From DASXTK01 sp050744325 (GTDB lineage Bacteria; Actinomycetota; Acidimicrobiia; Acidimicrobiales; VFJN01): a stretch of DNA of 64,000 bases. The stretch's first letter is position 1; each line of letters opens with the position of its first letter. The translations under genes and the position numbers were made by a program. Below, piece after piece: positions 24,137 to 31,974 of the stretch. Below the pieces are notes generated by a model. It was given only the letters and a program-made list of their open reading frames with translations. It made no database searches and was not told the DNA's origin. Location: positions 1-64,000 of the forward strand of contig JBOGHK010000064.1 of NCBI GenBank assembly GCA_050744325.1, given 5' to 3'.

Positions 24137-25713
24137 CCGAGCTCACCGCCACGGGCACGCTGACCCGCGCGATCCTGCACCGCGACGGGGTGCGCATCGC
24201 CGTGTGGGCCCTGGCCATCGCCGGGCTGGTGGTGCTCACCGCGGCGAGCGTCAAGGGCCTCTATCCCACCCAGGCCGACCTGGACGAGGCGGCCGCCACC
24301 GAGGACAGCGCCGCGGCGATCGCGCTGAACGGCCCGCCGCACGGTCTCGACACGGTGGGTGGGCAGGTCGCCTTCCAGATCGGTGCCTGGGGCATGGTGG
24401 CCGTGGGGCTGATGAGCCTGCTGCTGATGACCCGGAACACCCGGGGCGAGGAGGAGAGCGGCCGGCTCGACCTGGTACGGGCGACAGTGGTGGGCCGGCA
24501 CGCCCCACCCGCTGCGGCACTAGTGGTAGTCGGGGGCGTGAACGTGCTGGTCGGCGCAGCCGTGGCGTTCGCGAACGTCGGGTACGGCCTGCCGACCGCC
24601 GGATCCTTGCTGTTCGGCGCCGGCTTCACGATCTTCGGCTTCGTCTTCGCCGGGGTTGCTGCGGTGACCTCGCAGGTGACCGACAACACGCGGGTCGCCA
24701 GCGGGCTCGCGGGGGCGGTGCTCGGCGCCTCGTACGCGATCCGGGCCGCGGGCGACGTCGGGGACGGCACGCTCTCGTGGTTCTCGCCCATCGGGCTGGT
24801 GCAGAAGTCGCGGCCCTATGCGGGCGACGTGTGGTGGCCACTGCTGATCGCACTGGCGGTCGCCGCTGCGCTGGCGGTGCTCGCCGCCGTGCTCGCCTCG
24901 CACCGCGACATCGGGGCTGGTCTGGTGCCGCCCCGGCCGGGCCCGCCGAAGGCAGGGGCCCTCTTGGCCGGGCCGATGGGCCTCGCCGTCCGCTTGCAGC
25001 GTGGCACCCTGCTGGCCTGGACCGTCGGGTTGTTCCTGACCGGTGCCGCCTACGGCTCCATCGCCGACCAGATCGGCGACTTCGCCGACGACAGCGAGGC
25101 GATGGAAGAGATCATCGCCCAGGCCGGCGGAGGCAGTCTCACCGACTCGTTCTACGCAACGACCGTGCTGATGATGGCGCTGATCTCGACGGGCTACGCG
25201 ATCCAGTCGGCCCTGCGCCTGCGCAGCGAGGAGATCGCCGACCGGATCGAGCCTCTGCTGGCCACGCCGACGTCCCGGGAGCGCTGGTCCGCAAGCCACC
25301 TGGCGACGGCCGTGGTCGGCAGCCTGGTGGTGCTGGCCGCCGGCGGGCTGGGCGCCGGGCTGCTGGCGGGCATCGTGACCGACGACCTCGGCGAGCTGCC
25401 CCGTCTTGTCGGGTCGGCGCTGGCCTACGCGCCCGCGGTGTGGCTGCTGGTCGGCCTGGCGGTCGTGCTGTTCGGGTGGGTGCCCCGCGCCGCGCTCGCC
25501 GCGTGGGCGGGCCTGGCGTTCTGCTTCGTCGTCGGGGTCTTCGGTCAGCTGCTGGACCTTCCGGCATGGCTGGTCGACGTCTCGCCGTTCCAGCGGGTCC
25601 CCCAGCTACCGGTGGCCGACCTCGACCTCGTGCCACTGCTGGTGATGACGGTGGTCGCCGCGGCCCTGACCAGCGTGGGCGTGGCCGGCTTCCGGCGCCG
25701 GGACGTAGGGTGA
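24133..25713 (+). CDS. ABC-2 exporter permease (TnrB3-like polyketide exporter family)
   Basis: Membrane subunit of the exporter. The 526-residue protein has about twelve hydrophobic segments arranged as two six-helix halves, each starting with a conserved loop-containing segment (TLTRAILHRDGVRIAVWALAIAGLVVL and GLAVRLQRGTLLAWTVGLFLTG). The second half carries LRSEEIADRIEPLLATPTSRERW, typical of the tetronasin-resistance TnrB3/COG3559 permeases. It is translationally coupled to the ATPase gene and followed by the regulator gene 50 nt downstream, so the three probably form one operon. Confidence 0.9.
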   Translation: MTELTATGTLTRAILHRDGVRIAVWALAIAGLVVLTAASVKGLYPTQADLDEAAATEDSAAAIALNGPPHGLDTVGGQVAFQIGAWGMVAVGLMSLLLMTRNTRGEEESGRLDLVRATVVGRHAPPAAALVVVGGVNVLVGAAVAFANVGYGLPTAGSLLFGAGFTIFGFVFAGVAAVTSQVTDNTRVASGLAGAVLGASYAIRAAGDVGDGTLSWFSPIGLVQKSRPYAGDVWWPLLIALAVAAALAVLAAVLASHRDIGAGLVPPRPGPPKAGALLAGPMGLAVRLQRGTLLAWTVGLFLTGAAYGSIADQIGDFADDSEAMEEIIAQAGGGSLTDSFYATTVLMMALISTGYAIQSALRLRSEEIADRIEPLLATPTSRERWSASHLATAVVGSLVVLAAGGLGAGLLAGIVTDDLGELPRLVGSALAYAPAVWLLVGLAVVLFGWVPRAALAAWAGLAFCFVVGVFGQLLDLPAWLVDVSPFQRVPQLPVADLDLVPLLVMTVVAAALTSVGVAGFRRRDVG

Positions 25714-25763
25714 GCCATGGTTGGGGTGACCGGGGTGACGTCGGGCAGCAGGTCAGGGGACGG

Positions 25764-26264
25764 GTGAACCGGCAGTCGCCAGACCGGCGCGACGACGAGG
25801 CGGTGATGCGGTTCGTCGAGCGCTTCGCGTCGACGCTCGAGGACGCTGGCGTACCACGGATGCCGTCCCGGGTCTTCGCTGCCCTCCTCGCGACGGACTC
25901 CGGACGCCTCACAGCAGCCGAGCTCGGCGAGCGGCTGTGCGTGAGCCCGGCGGCGGTATCCGGAGCGATGCGCTACCTGATCCAGGCCGGCCTGGCCCGA
26001 CGCGAGCGCCAGCCGGGGTCGCGGCGCGACGTCTACCAGGTCTACGACGACGCCTGGTACGAATCGCTGGTCCGGCGGGACGAGATGCTGGCCCGCTGGG
26101 AGAACGAGCTGCGGGCCGGGGCCGAGGCGTTGGGCGGCGACACGCCGGCGGGCCAGCGGATGCACGAGCTGGAGACCTTCATGGGCTTCATGCGCGAGCA
26201 GCTGCCGGGCATGCTCGAACGGTGGCGCGAGCACCGCGAGCAGCTGCGGTCCATCGAGGGGTGA
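25764..26264 (+). CDS. GbsR/MarR-family transcriptional regulator
   Basis: Winged-helix repressor of 166 residues. The helix-turn-helix lies at about residues 30-75 (MPSRVFAALLATDSGRLTAAELGERLCVSPAAVSGAMRYLIQAGLARRERQPGSRRDVYQV). It is followed by a C-terminal helical dimerisation region (DEMLARWENELRAGAEALG, LETFMGFMREQLPGMLERW). This layout is typical of the GbsR-like regulators that accompany TnrB3-type ABC exporters. I used GTG 25764, which has AGGGGA 4-9 nt upstream; ATG 25806 (MRFVERF) is an alternative. It likely controls the exporter through the TTCAC/GTGAA repeat at 23131-23146 and may sense the exported compound. Confidence 0.85.
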   Translation: MNRQSPDRRDDEAVMRFVERFASTLEDAGVPRMPSRVFAALLATDSGRLTAAELGERLCVSPAAVSGAMRYLIQAGLARRERQPGSRRDVYQVYDDAWYESLVRRDEMLARWENELRAGAEALGGDTPAGQRMHELETFMGFMREQLPGMLERWREHREQLRSIEG

Positions 26265-26291
26265 CCGGCCTTCGCTGTCACAGCCGCTGCG

Positions 26292-26297
26292 TAAGGT
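26292..26297 (+). promoter_or_regulatory. -10 box TAAGGT (leaderless, DUF2786 gene)
   Basis: TAAGGT is 7 nt before the ATG at 26305. No ribosome site is visible. Confidence 0.5.
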
Positions 26298-26304
26298 CGG
26301 TGGC

Positions 26305-27480
26305 ATGAGACGGCAGCATCAACAAGCAGCAACGTTGGAGGGGTCCTTTCGGCGGCTGGTGGCTGCAGTGTCCGACTGCTGGCAGCGAGGGTGGCAACCG
26401 GCCGACCTCATGCACGTGGTCGGGCGCGACCTGCGCGGGCCACATCGTGGGGCCTGCGCGGCCGCCATAGCGACCGATGCCGACTCCTACCGGTATTCGC
26501 CGGGTGCCGACCCAGCCTGGGTGGCCCAGGTCGAGGCGGTGACGGCATCGATGCCCGAGGACGACGACGGCGGGGGCACCGGGTCGCCGGCGCTCTTCGG
26601 TCCCACCGAGCCTGCGCGGCCACGATCGCGACTCGAACGGCTGGCCGCAGCCGTGGGCGGCGTCCCCCAGGCCGTCGCGGCGGTGACAGCGGTCCTGGCC
26701 CTTCTGCGGATGTTGCCTACCCAGCCCCGGCTCTGCACGCCCCCGTCCGAGTGGGGTACCGCACCGCGACGACGACCCAGCGGGCGGGCGCCCGACCCGA
26801 AGATCACCGAGCGGGTGCGCGCGCTGTTGGCCAAGGCCGAGTCGACGACCTACCCCGACGAAGCCGAGGCGTTCACCGCCAAAGCGCAGGAGCTGATCGC
26901 CCGCCATGCGATCGACCTCGCGCTCCTCGATCGCGGTCAGGCTGCCGGTGACGTCACGGGACGACGAATCCTGATCGACGATCCGTACGGACGGGCCAAG
27001 TCGGTGCTGGTCTCGGTCATCGCGCGGGCCAACGGCGCCAGCGCGGTCTTCAACGAGGGCCTCGGGTTCAGCACGGTGTTCGGCGCACCGACCGACGTCG
27101 ACACGGTCGAGCTGTTGTACGCCTCGCTGCTCACCCAGGCGACGGCGTCGATGGCGGCCGCTGGTCGGTCTGGCGGTGCCCGGGCGAGGGGGCGGGCATT
27201 CCGCCAGTCGTTCCTCCTGGCATTCTCCACCCGCATCGGCGAGCGCCTCGAGGCCGCGACGTCGACCGCGGTCGACGACGCCCGGGCCGTCCACGGCGAC
27301 GACATCCTGCCGGTCCTGGCGTCCCGCGACGCCGCCTCGGAAGACGCCCGCGACACCGCGTTCCCCTACCTTCGGCGAGGGCGACGAATCACGACGAGCA
27401 GTCCCGAGGGTTGGGTCGCCGGCCAGGCCGCCGCCGACCTCGCCCGTCTCGGCCCGGACGGTCAGCTCCGTGCCGGCTGA
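26305..27480 (+). CDS. DUF2786 domain protein
   Basis: Function unknown. The 391-residue soluble protein has the DUF2786 signature in its middle (about residues 168-205: KITERVRALLAKAESTTYPDEAEAFTAKAQELIARHAID). The N-terminal region (RRLVAAVSDCWQRGWQPADLMHVV) is helical. A C-terminal part (VFGAPTDVDTVELLYASLLTQAT, RGRAFRQSFLLAFSTRIGERLEAAT) matches the DUF7168-like extension often found with DUF2786. DUF2786 proteins also occur in phages and near stress genes, but no role is established. The gene ends 15 nt before the convergent LapA-domain gene. Confidence 0.88.
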   Translation: MRRQHQQAATLEGSFRRLVAAVSDCWQRGWQPADLMHVVGRDLRGPHRGACAAAIATDADSYRYSPGADPAWVAQVEAVTASMPEDDDGGGTGSPALFGPTEPARPRSRLERLAAAVGGVPQAVAAVTAVLALLRMLPTQPRLCTPPSEWGTAPRRRPSGRAPDPKITERVRALLAKAESTTYPDEAEAFTAKAQELIARHAIDLALLDRGQAAGDVTGRRILIDDPYGRAKSVLVSVIARANGASAVFNEGLGFSTVFGAPTDVDTVELLYASLLTQATASMAAAGRSGGARARGRAFRQSFLLAFSTRIGERLEAATSTAVDDARAVHGDDILPVLASRDAASEDARDTAFPYLRRGRRITTSSPEGWVAGQAAADLARLGPDGQLRAG

Positions 27481-27494
27481 GCCGTGCAGTGGCT

Positions 27495-27794
27495 TCAGTC
27501 GTTGGCGCGCTTGCGGCGACGCATCAGCAGCGCTCCCGCCTGCCCGAGCAAGGCACCGAGCAGCAGGCTGGCCACGATCACCACCCACAACCGCGGGTTG
27601 CCGTCGAAGAACAGGAAGTTGGTCTCGACCCGGTTGCGGTTCTGGGCGACGAAGATCACCGCGGTGACCAGAGCGAGGAGGGCAACGATCGCCCGGGGTG
27701 CGACGTCGCGGTCGCGGCTCTTGCCGGCCGGTTTACCGTCCTTGAACTCGCTCCATTCCCCGCCGGGTCGGGGTTCTACCGGGTCATTGGCCAC
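27495..27794 (-). CDS. LapA-domain small membrane protein
   Basis: A 99-residue protein with a charged N-terminal third (DPVEPRPGGEWSEFKDGKPAGKSRDRDV) and two transmembrane helices (APRAIVALLALVTAVIFVAQNRNRVETNFLFF and LWVVIVASLLLGALLGQAGALLMRRRKR). The N(R)xxVxxNFLFFxG pattern between them is the LapA/YciS signature, a family linked to envelope assembly in proteobacteria but uncharacterised here. GTG 27794 has TACGAT 6 nt upstream, giving a leaderless start; the frame itself runs to 27821. Confidence 0.8.
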   Translation of the reverse strand: MANDPVEPRPGGEWSEFKDGKPAGKSRDRDVAPRAIVALLALVTAVIFVAQNRNRVETNFLFFDGNPRLWVVIVASLLLGALLGQAGALLMRRRKRAND

Positions 27795-27800
27795 GACCGG

Positions 27801-27806
27801 ATCGTA
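27801..27806 (-). promoter_or_regulatory. -10 box TACGAT of the LapA-domain gene
   Basis: TACGAT on the minus strand lies 6 nt before GTG 27794 and decided that start. Confidence 0.45.
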
Positions 27807-27903
27807 CCGATCGCACCGCACAACCGCCGGACATCCGGCGCTCGCGAACGGGGAATCGCGACCAGATTGCTAGACGCGCGACCAGGAAGTAGACCGTTGG
27901 CCG

Positions 27904-28704
27904 GTGATCACAGGCGACGTGTTGGCAGGGCGCACGGTCCTGGTGGTGGGGGCAGGGACGCGCTGGTCCGACGACCCCGACGCTCCCATGGGCAATGGCC
28001 GGGCTATCTCGGTCGCTGCGGGCCGAGCCGGTGCAGCGGTGGTCTGCGCGGACATCGACCGGGACGCGGGTGAGATCACGGCCGACCTGGTGCGGGGCGA
28101 GGGAGGAACAGCCCACGTCGTGGTGGGCGACGTCGCCGACCCCGACACGTGTGCGGCGCTCGTCGACGACGCCGTCCGCCACGCTACTGCTGCCGACAGC
28201 AGCCTTGCCGGCCTGGTGCTCAACACCGGGATCGGCCGGGGACGACCAGGGGCCGGTCTGGCGGGCACCACCGCCGCCGAATGGGACGGCACCTGCGCCG
28301 TCAACCTGCGGGCTCACTTCCTGGTGACCCAGGCGGCGCTCCCCCACATGGACGCCGGCGCCTCGATCGTGTTCGTCGGGTCGGTCGCTGGCCTGCGGCC
28401 GGGCAGCGGGTTGCCGGCCTACGACGCCACCAAGGCCGCGCTGGTCGGGCTCAACCGCCATGTTGCGCTGGAGGGTGCGCGACGAGGCGTGCGCGCCAAC
28501 CTGGTGGCTCCGGGCCTCATCGACACGCCGCTTGGCCGGCTGGCGACCGCGGGCCGTCCATCCCGGGCACGGACCCGGATCCCCCTGGGCCGGCAGGGCA
28601 CGGCGTGGGAGGTCGCAGCCGTCACGGTGTTCCTCCTGTCCGACGCAGCGAGCTACGTCACCGGCCAGGTCCTCGCCGTCGACGGCGGCCTCACCCTGAT
28701 CTGA
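27904..28704 (+). CDS. Short-chain dehydrogenase/reductase with extended glycine-rich loop
   Basis: NAD(P)-dependent oxidoreductase of 266 residues, substrate unknown. The Rossmann entry VLVVGAGTRWSDDPDAPMGNGRAIS differs from the classical TGxxxGxG by about nine extra residues between the first and last glycines. The rest is standard: NTG (LVLNTGIG), the catalytic Ser in VFVGSVAGL, YDATK (YxxxK), and a C-terminal YVTGQVLAVDGGLTLI. Upstream TAGACC, 8 nt before the GTG at 27904, resembles the leaderless promoters. It is convergent with the TetR gene across a small hairpin. Confidence 0.88.
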   Translation: MITGDVLAGRTVLVVGAGTRWSDDPDAPMGNGRAISVAAGRAGAAVVCADIDRDAGEITADLVRGEGGTAHVVVGDVADPDTCAALVDDAVRHATAADSSLAGLVLNTGIGRGRPGAGLAGTTAAEWDGTCAVNLRAHFLVTQAALPHMDAGASIVFVGSVAGLRPGSGLPAYDATKAALVGLNRHVALEGARRGVRANLVAPGLIDTPLGRLATAGRPSRARTRIPLGRQGTAWEVAAVTVFLLSDAASYVTGQVLAVDGGLTLI

Positions 28705-28709
28705 ACGTC

Positions 28710-28728
28710 ACGGCGTCGCCGCCGCCGT
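28710..28728. terminator. Bidirectional hairpin between SDR and tetR
   Basis: Arms ACGGCG and CGCCGT with a 7-nt loop fill the 23-nt gap between two convergent stops. There is no U-tract, so termination is inferred from position. Confidence 0.4.
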
Positions 28729-29390
28729 CACGTCGCCAGTGCACGGCGGGTCGAGGCGAGCACCTCCAGGCGCAGCGCCTTGACATCGACCGACTCAGGG
28801 TCGAGCAGCACCAGCGTGCCGATGCCCCGCAGCATCCCGAACAGCGCCGTCGCTGCGGCGTCGCCATCGACGTCAGGGCGCACCTCGCCTCGCTCGACGC
28901 CGTCGACCAGGGCCGATCGGATCAGGGCACGGACCGCGTCGTGGTGGGCGTTGAGGGCCCGCCGCAACTCCGCCGGTGCTGCTCCGTCCTCGCCGATCAT
29001 CACGTAGATCGCCCGGGTGTAGGGCAGTGGCCGGTCCAGGCTCCCGATGTAGACGTCCAGCCAGCCCAGCAGGGCGTCCAGCCCGCGGGCGTCGCGCATG
29101 CTCGCCGGCACGACCTCGTCCCGGAAGCGAGCCAGGGCCTCGTCGAGCAGCGCCAACAGCATCTCGGTCTTCGAGCCGAACAGGTAGCCGGGTAGCCCGT
29201 GGCTGCACCCTGCGGCCTTGGCGATCTCGGCGAACGAGACGCTGGTCGTGCCGCGGTCGGCGACGACCCGCGCCGCGGCGTCGAGCAGGCGGCGTTGCGA
29301 CGTCGCCCGCCGTTCGGCCTGGGTGCGGCCGGTGGCACCCGCCCCACGCGCCCGTCTCGTGACTGGCTCGACCGCGCTCTGCTTGACCAC
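28728..29390 (-). CDS. TetR-family transcriptional regulator
   Basis: Repressor of about 220 residues. The HTH is at the N-terminus: RRLLDAAARVVADRGTTSVSFAEIAKAAGCSHGLPGYLFGSKTEMLLALLDEAL. The remaining helices form the ligand-binding domain (FRDEVVPASMRDARGLDALLGWLDVYI). I chose GTG 29390 since TAGGAT lies 7 nt before it; ATG 29399 is inside the -10 box and longer frames run through the neighbouring gene. It is divergent from the carboxymuconolactone-decarboxylase-like gene, and a 22-bp palindrome covers both promoters, so it probably represses itself and that gene. Confidence 0.88.
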   Translation of the reverse strand: MVKQSAVEPVTRRARGAGATGRTQAERRATSQRRLLDAAARVVADRGTTSVSFAEIAKAAGCSHGLPGYLFGSKTEMLLALLDEALARFRDEVVPASMRDARGLDALLGWLDVYIGSLDRPLPYTRAIYVMIGEDGAAPAELRRALNAHHDAVRALIRSALVDGVERGEVRPDVDGDAAATALFGMLRGIGTLVLLDPESVDVKALRLEVLASTRRALAT

Positions 29391-29397
29391 CGCCGGC

Positions 29398-29419
29398 ATC
29401 CTAGATGGCCAACTAGGAT
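29398..29419. promoter_or_regulatory. Palindromic operator spanning two divergent -10 boxes
   Basis: A 22-bp near-perfect palindrome, arms ATCCTAG and CTAGGAT around a TGGCCA core (one mismatched pair). The two TAGGAT ends are the -10 boxes of the plus gene (29414-29419, 6 nt before ATG 29426) and the minus tetR (29398-29403, 7 nt before GTG 29390). A dimeric repressor bound here would silence both. Confidence 0.65.
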
Positions 29420-29425
29420 CGCGGG

Positions 29426-30022
29426 ATGACCACTGGGGGATCCACCGACGCCCGATCGAGCTGGCCTCATCCGATGCCCGAGCTCCGCCTCGCACCCGTG
29501 CCGCCCGACCAGCGCGAGCCGGCCACCGAGGAGTTGCTGGAGAGTCTGCGCATCCGGCCGGACCAGCCGGTGGCGAACATCTTCAGCACCATCGCCCACC
29601 ATCCCCGCTTGCTCAAGCGCTGGTCGGCGATGGGCGGCGTGCTGCTGTTCCGCGGCGAGCTCGACCCACGCGAGCGCGAGCTGCTCATCCTGCGCACCGC
29701 CTGGAACTGTCGGGCCGGCTACGAGTGGGCCCACCACATCGACTTCGGCCACCAGGTCGGCCTGACCGACGACGAGATCGCCCGCATCGGCGAAGGCCCC
29801 CAGGACGCCGGCTGGTCGGGTACCGATGCGACCCTGCTCCGGGCCGCCGACGAGCTGCACCAGCAGGCACGCATCGGCGACGACACCTGGGCCGAGCTCG
29901 CCGGGCGCTACCGCCCGGCGCAGCTGGTCGAGATCTGCATGCTGGTCGGCCAGTACCACCTGGTGGCGTTCACGCTGAACTCACTGGGCGTGCAGCTGGA
30001 ACCCGAGCACGGCGGCGACTGA
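29426..30022 (+). CDS. Carboxymuconolactone decarboxylase-family protein
   Basis: AhpD/CMD-fold protein of 198 residues. The family core runs through HHPRLLKRWSAMGGVLLFRGELDPRERELLILRTAWNCRAGYEWAHHIDFGHQVGLTDDEIARI. The single Cys followed by EWAHH replaces the CxxC of AhpD, so a peroxidase cycle is unlikely; decarboxylase or detoxification roles are more probable. A second helical segment (TLLRAADELHQQARIGDDTWAEL, QLVEICMLVGQYHLVAFTLNSLGV) completes the all-helical fold. Start ATG 29426 is leaderless behind TAGGAT. The adjacent TetR probably regulates it. Confidence 0.9.
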   Translation: MTTGGSTDARSSWPHPMPELRLAPVPPDQREPATEELLESLRIRPDQPVANIFSTIAHHPRLLKRWSAMGGVLLFRGELDPRERELLILRTAWNCRAGYEWAHHIDFGHQVGLTDDEIARIGEGPQDAGWSGTDATLLRAADELHQQARIGDDTWAELAGRYRPAQLVEICMLVGQYHLVAFTLNSLGVQLEPEHGGD

Positions 30023-30063
30023 GCCGGGATCTCCCCACCCGACCGGGAGGCGGCACGCTGCCG

Positions 30064-31830
30064 GTGAGTTTGCGGCGGCCCTTCGCCACCCGGAGTGCTG
30101 TGCCGGCCGTCAGGTACGTTCCCGAGATCGGCACCGTTCCCCCAGAGCCCTCGCTCACGCCGACCGCCTCGCGACCCCGTGGCTGGATCGACCGGCTACT
30201 GGGGCCGGCCCCACGCGGCGACGTGATCGCAGGCATGACCGTCGGTGCGATCGTCGTCCCGCAATCCCTTGCCTATGCCGACCTGGCGGGGATGCCGGCG
30301 GTCACCGGGCTGTACGCCGCCATGGCCGCGATGGCCGCGTATGCCCTGCTCGGCTCGTCTCCAGTCAGCTCGCTCGGTCCTACCGCGACCAGCGCCATCC
30401 TCGCCGCCGCCACCGTGACCGCACTGTCCGACGCAACGGACGCCACGACCACCGTCGTCCTGCCGGCGCTGGCGGTCACGGCCGGCGGGTTGGCCCTCGC
30501 CGCGGGGCTCGCACGGCTCGGGTTCGTCGCCAACCTGCTGTCACGGCCGGTCCTCACCGGGTACGCCGCGGGGGCGGCCGTGGTCATCACCGTTGGGCAG
30601 CTCGGCGACCTGGTCGGCGTGCCGCTCGGCGTCGACGTCGACCGCCGGGCTCCGCCGGTGGTCGACGTGCTCGGCGACCTGCCGGGATCGCTCGACGACG
30701 CGAGCGCCGCGACGCTCGCGGTCGGGACGGCGTCGATCGTGGCGCTGGTGCTGCTCGGCCTTCGCTTCCCACGGCTGCCAGCCGCTCTGGTCGTGGTCGC
30801 CGGGGCCATCGTCGCCGCGGGCGTCCTCGACCTGGCCGATCACGGTGTCGCGGTCGCCGGCGACGTGCCACGCGGCCTCCCCGATGTGGCCGTGCCGAAG
30901 TTCTCGGCCCTGGACGCCGGCGGGCTGCTTGCTGCCGCAGCCGCTATGACCCTGGTTGGCTTCGCCGAGACTCTCGCGCAGGGTCGGGCCCTCGCCCGCG
31001 CCAGCGACCCCGAGCTGGCCCCGAACCGCGAGCTCGTGGCTCTGGGAGCCGCCAACGTGGCATCGGGCCTCTGCGGTGCGCTTCCCGTGTCGGCGAGCTT
31101 CTCGCGCACCGCCGTCAACCGTCGGGCCGGCGGCCGCACCCGTCGGGCCGGTGCGGTGACGGCTGCAGCTGTCGCGCTCTGCCTCGTCGCGCTGACCGGG
31201 GTCGTCGAGCGCCTGCCCCAGGCCACGCTGGCCGCGGTGATCGTGGTCGCGGTCGTTCCGTTGGTGCCGCTCCGGACGTTCCGGCGCCTGGCCCGGCTGC
31301 AGCGTGACGACTTCGTCATGGCCGTCGTCGCCGCCGCCGGCACCGTGGTGCTCGGGATCATCCCGGGTCTCGCGATCGCCGTCGCCCTGTCGATCGGCGG
31401 GCTGCTCTACCGCGTGACGGCCACGGACACCGCGGTGCTCGGCTACGTGCCCGACCAGGACGCCTGGCGCAGCCTGGACCGCTTCAGCGATGCCCGCACC
31501 GCGCCGGAGGTCGTGGTCCTGCGGTTCAGCGGACCGCTGTACTTCGCCAACGCCGCCCGGCTCCACCGCGAGGTCGCCGGGTCGGTGGCGGAGGCGTCGC
31601 CGCACCTGCAGCGGGTCGTGCTCGACGGCCGGGCGATCAGCCACCTCGACGTCACCGCCCTCGACACGCTCGCCCACCTGCACACCAAGCTCGCGGAGGA
31701 CGGGGTCGACCTCGTGGTGGCTGGCCTCCGCGGCACCGCACTGGACACGCTGCTGCGAAGCGAGCTGGCCCAGGCCGTGGGCGCCGATCGCCTGGTCTTC
31801 CCCACGGTCCGGGCGGCGACCGGCACCTGA
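30064..31830 (+). CDS. SulP-family anion transporter with STAS domain
   Basis: Secondary anion transporter (sulfate, bicarbonate or similar) of about 588 residues. The SulP signature PQSLAYADLAGMPAVTGLYAA follows GDVIAGMTVGAIVV near residue 65. About twelve hydrophobic segments follow, with NRELVALGAANVASGLCGALPVSASFSRTAVN as the second conserved motif. The C-terminal STAS domain (from about 480) contains VVVLRFSGPLYFANAARLHREV and VVLDGRAISHLDVTALDTLAHLH. GTG 30064 gives a reasonable N-terminus; GTG 30100, preceded by GGAG, is an alternative. Specificity cannot be read from sequence. Confidence 0.9.
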   Translation: MSLRRPFATRSAVPAVRYVPEIGTVPPEPSLTPTASRPRGWIDRLLGPAPRGDVIAGMTVGAIVVPQSLAYADLAGMPAVTGLYAAMAAMAAYALLGSSPVSSLGPTATSAILAAATVTALSDATDATTTVVLPALAVTAGGLALAAGLARLGFVANLLSRPVLTGYAAGAAVVITVGQLGDLVGVPLGVDVDRRAPPVVDVLGDLPGSLDDASAATLAVGTASIVALVLLGLRFPRLPAALVVVAGAIVAAGVLDLADHGVAVAGDVPRGLPDVAVPKFSALDAGGLLAAAAAMTLVGFAETLAQGRALARASDPELAPNRELVALGAANVASGLCGALPVSASFSRTAVNRRAGGRTRRAGAVTAAAVALCLVALTGVVERLPQATLAAVIVVAVVPLVPLRTFRRLARLQRDDFVMAVVAAAGTVVLGIIPGLAIAVALSIGGLLYRVTATDTAVLGYVPDQDAWRSLDRFSDARTAPEVVVLRFSGPLYFANAARLHREVAGSVAEASPHLQRVVLDGRAISHLDVTALDTLAHLHTKLAEDGVDLVVAGLRGTALDTLLRSELAQAVGADRLVFPTVRAATGT

Positions 31831-31837
31831 GCCGAGG

Positions 31838-31868
31838 GGCCGCGGCACCAGGCCTGGCCACCGCGGCC
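31838..31868. terminator. Hairpin terminator after the SulP gene
   Basis: Arms GGCCGCGG (31838-31845) and CCGCGGCC (31861-31868) with a further CCAGG/CCTGG stem inside, 8 nt after the SulP stop. It is a strong GC hairpin without a clear U-tract. Confidence 0.6.
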
Positions 31869-31960
31869 GGACCGCCCTAGCCGCACGCCGTCGCGGCGCC
31901 GGTCGACCGCTTCACACCCGGAACGCCAGGCGGACGGCCGGCGGTGTCACAGGCGTGCCG

Positions 31961-31966
31961 TAGCCT
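31961..31966 (+). promoter_or_regulatory. -10 box TAGCCT of the helicase gene (leaderless)
   Basis: TAGCCT is 8 nt before ATG 31975; no ribosome site is present. Confidence 0.5.
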
Positions 31967-31974
31967 CACGGGCG

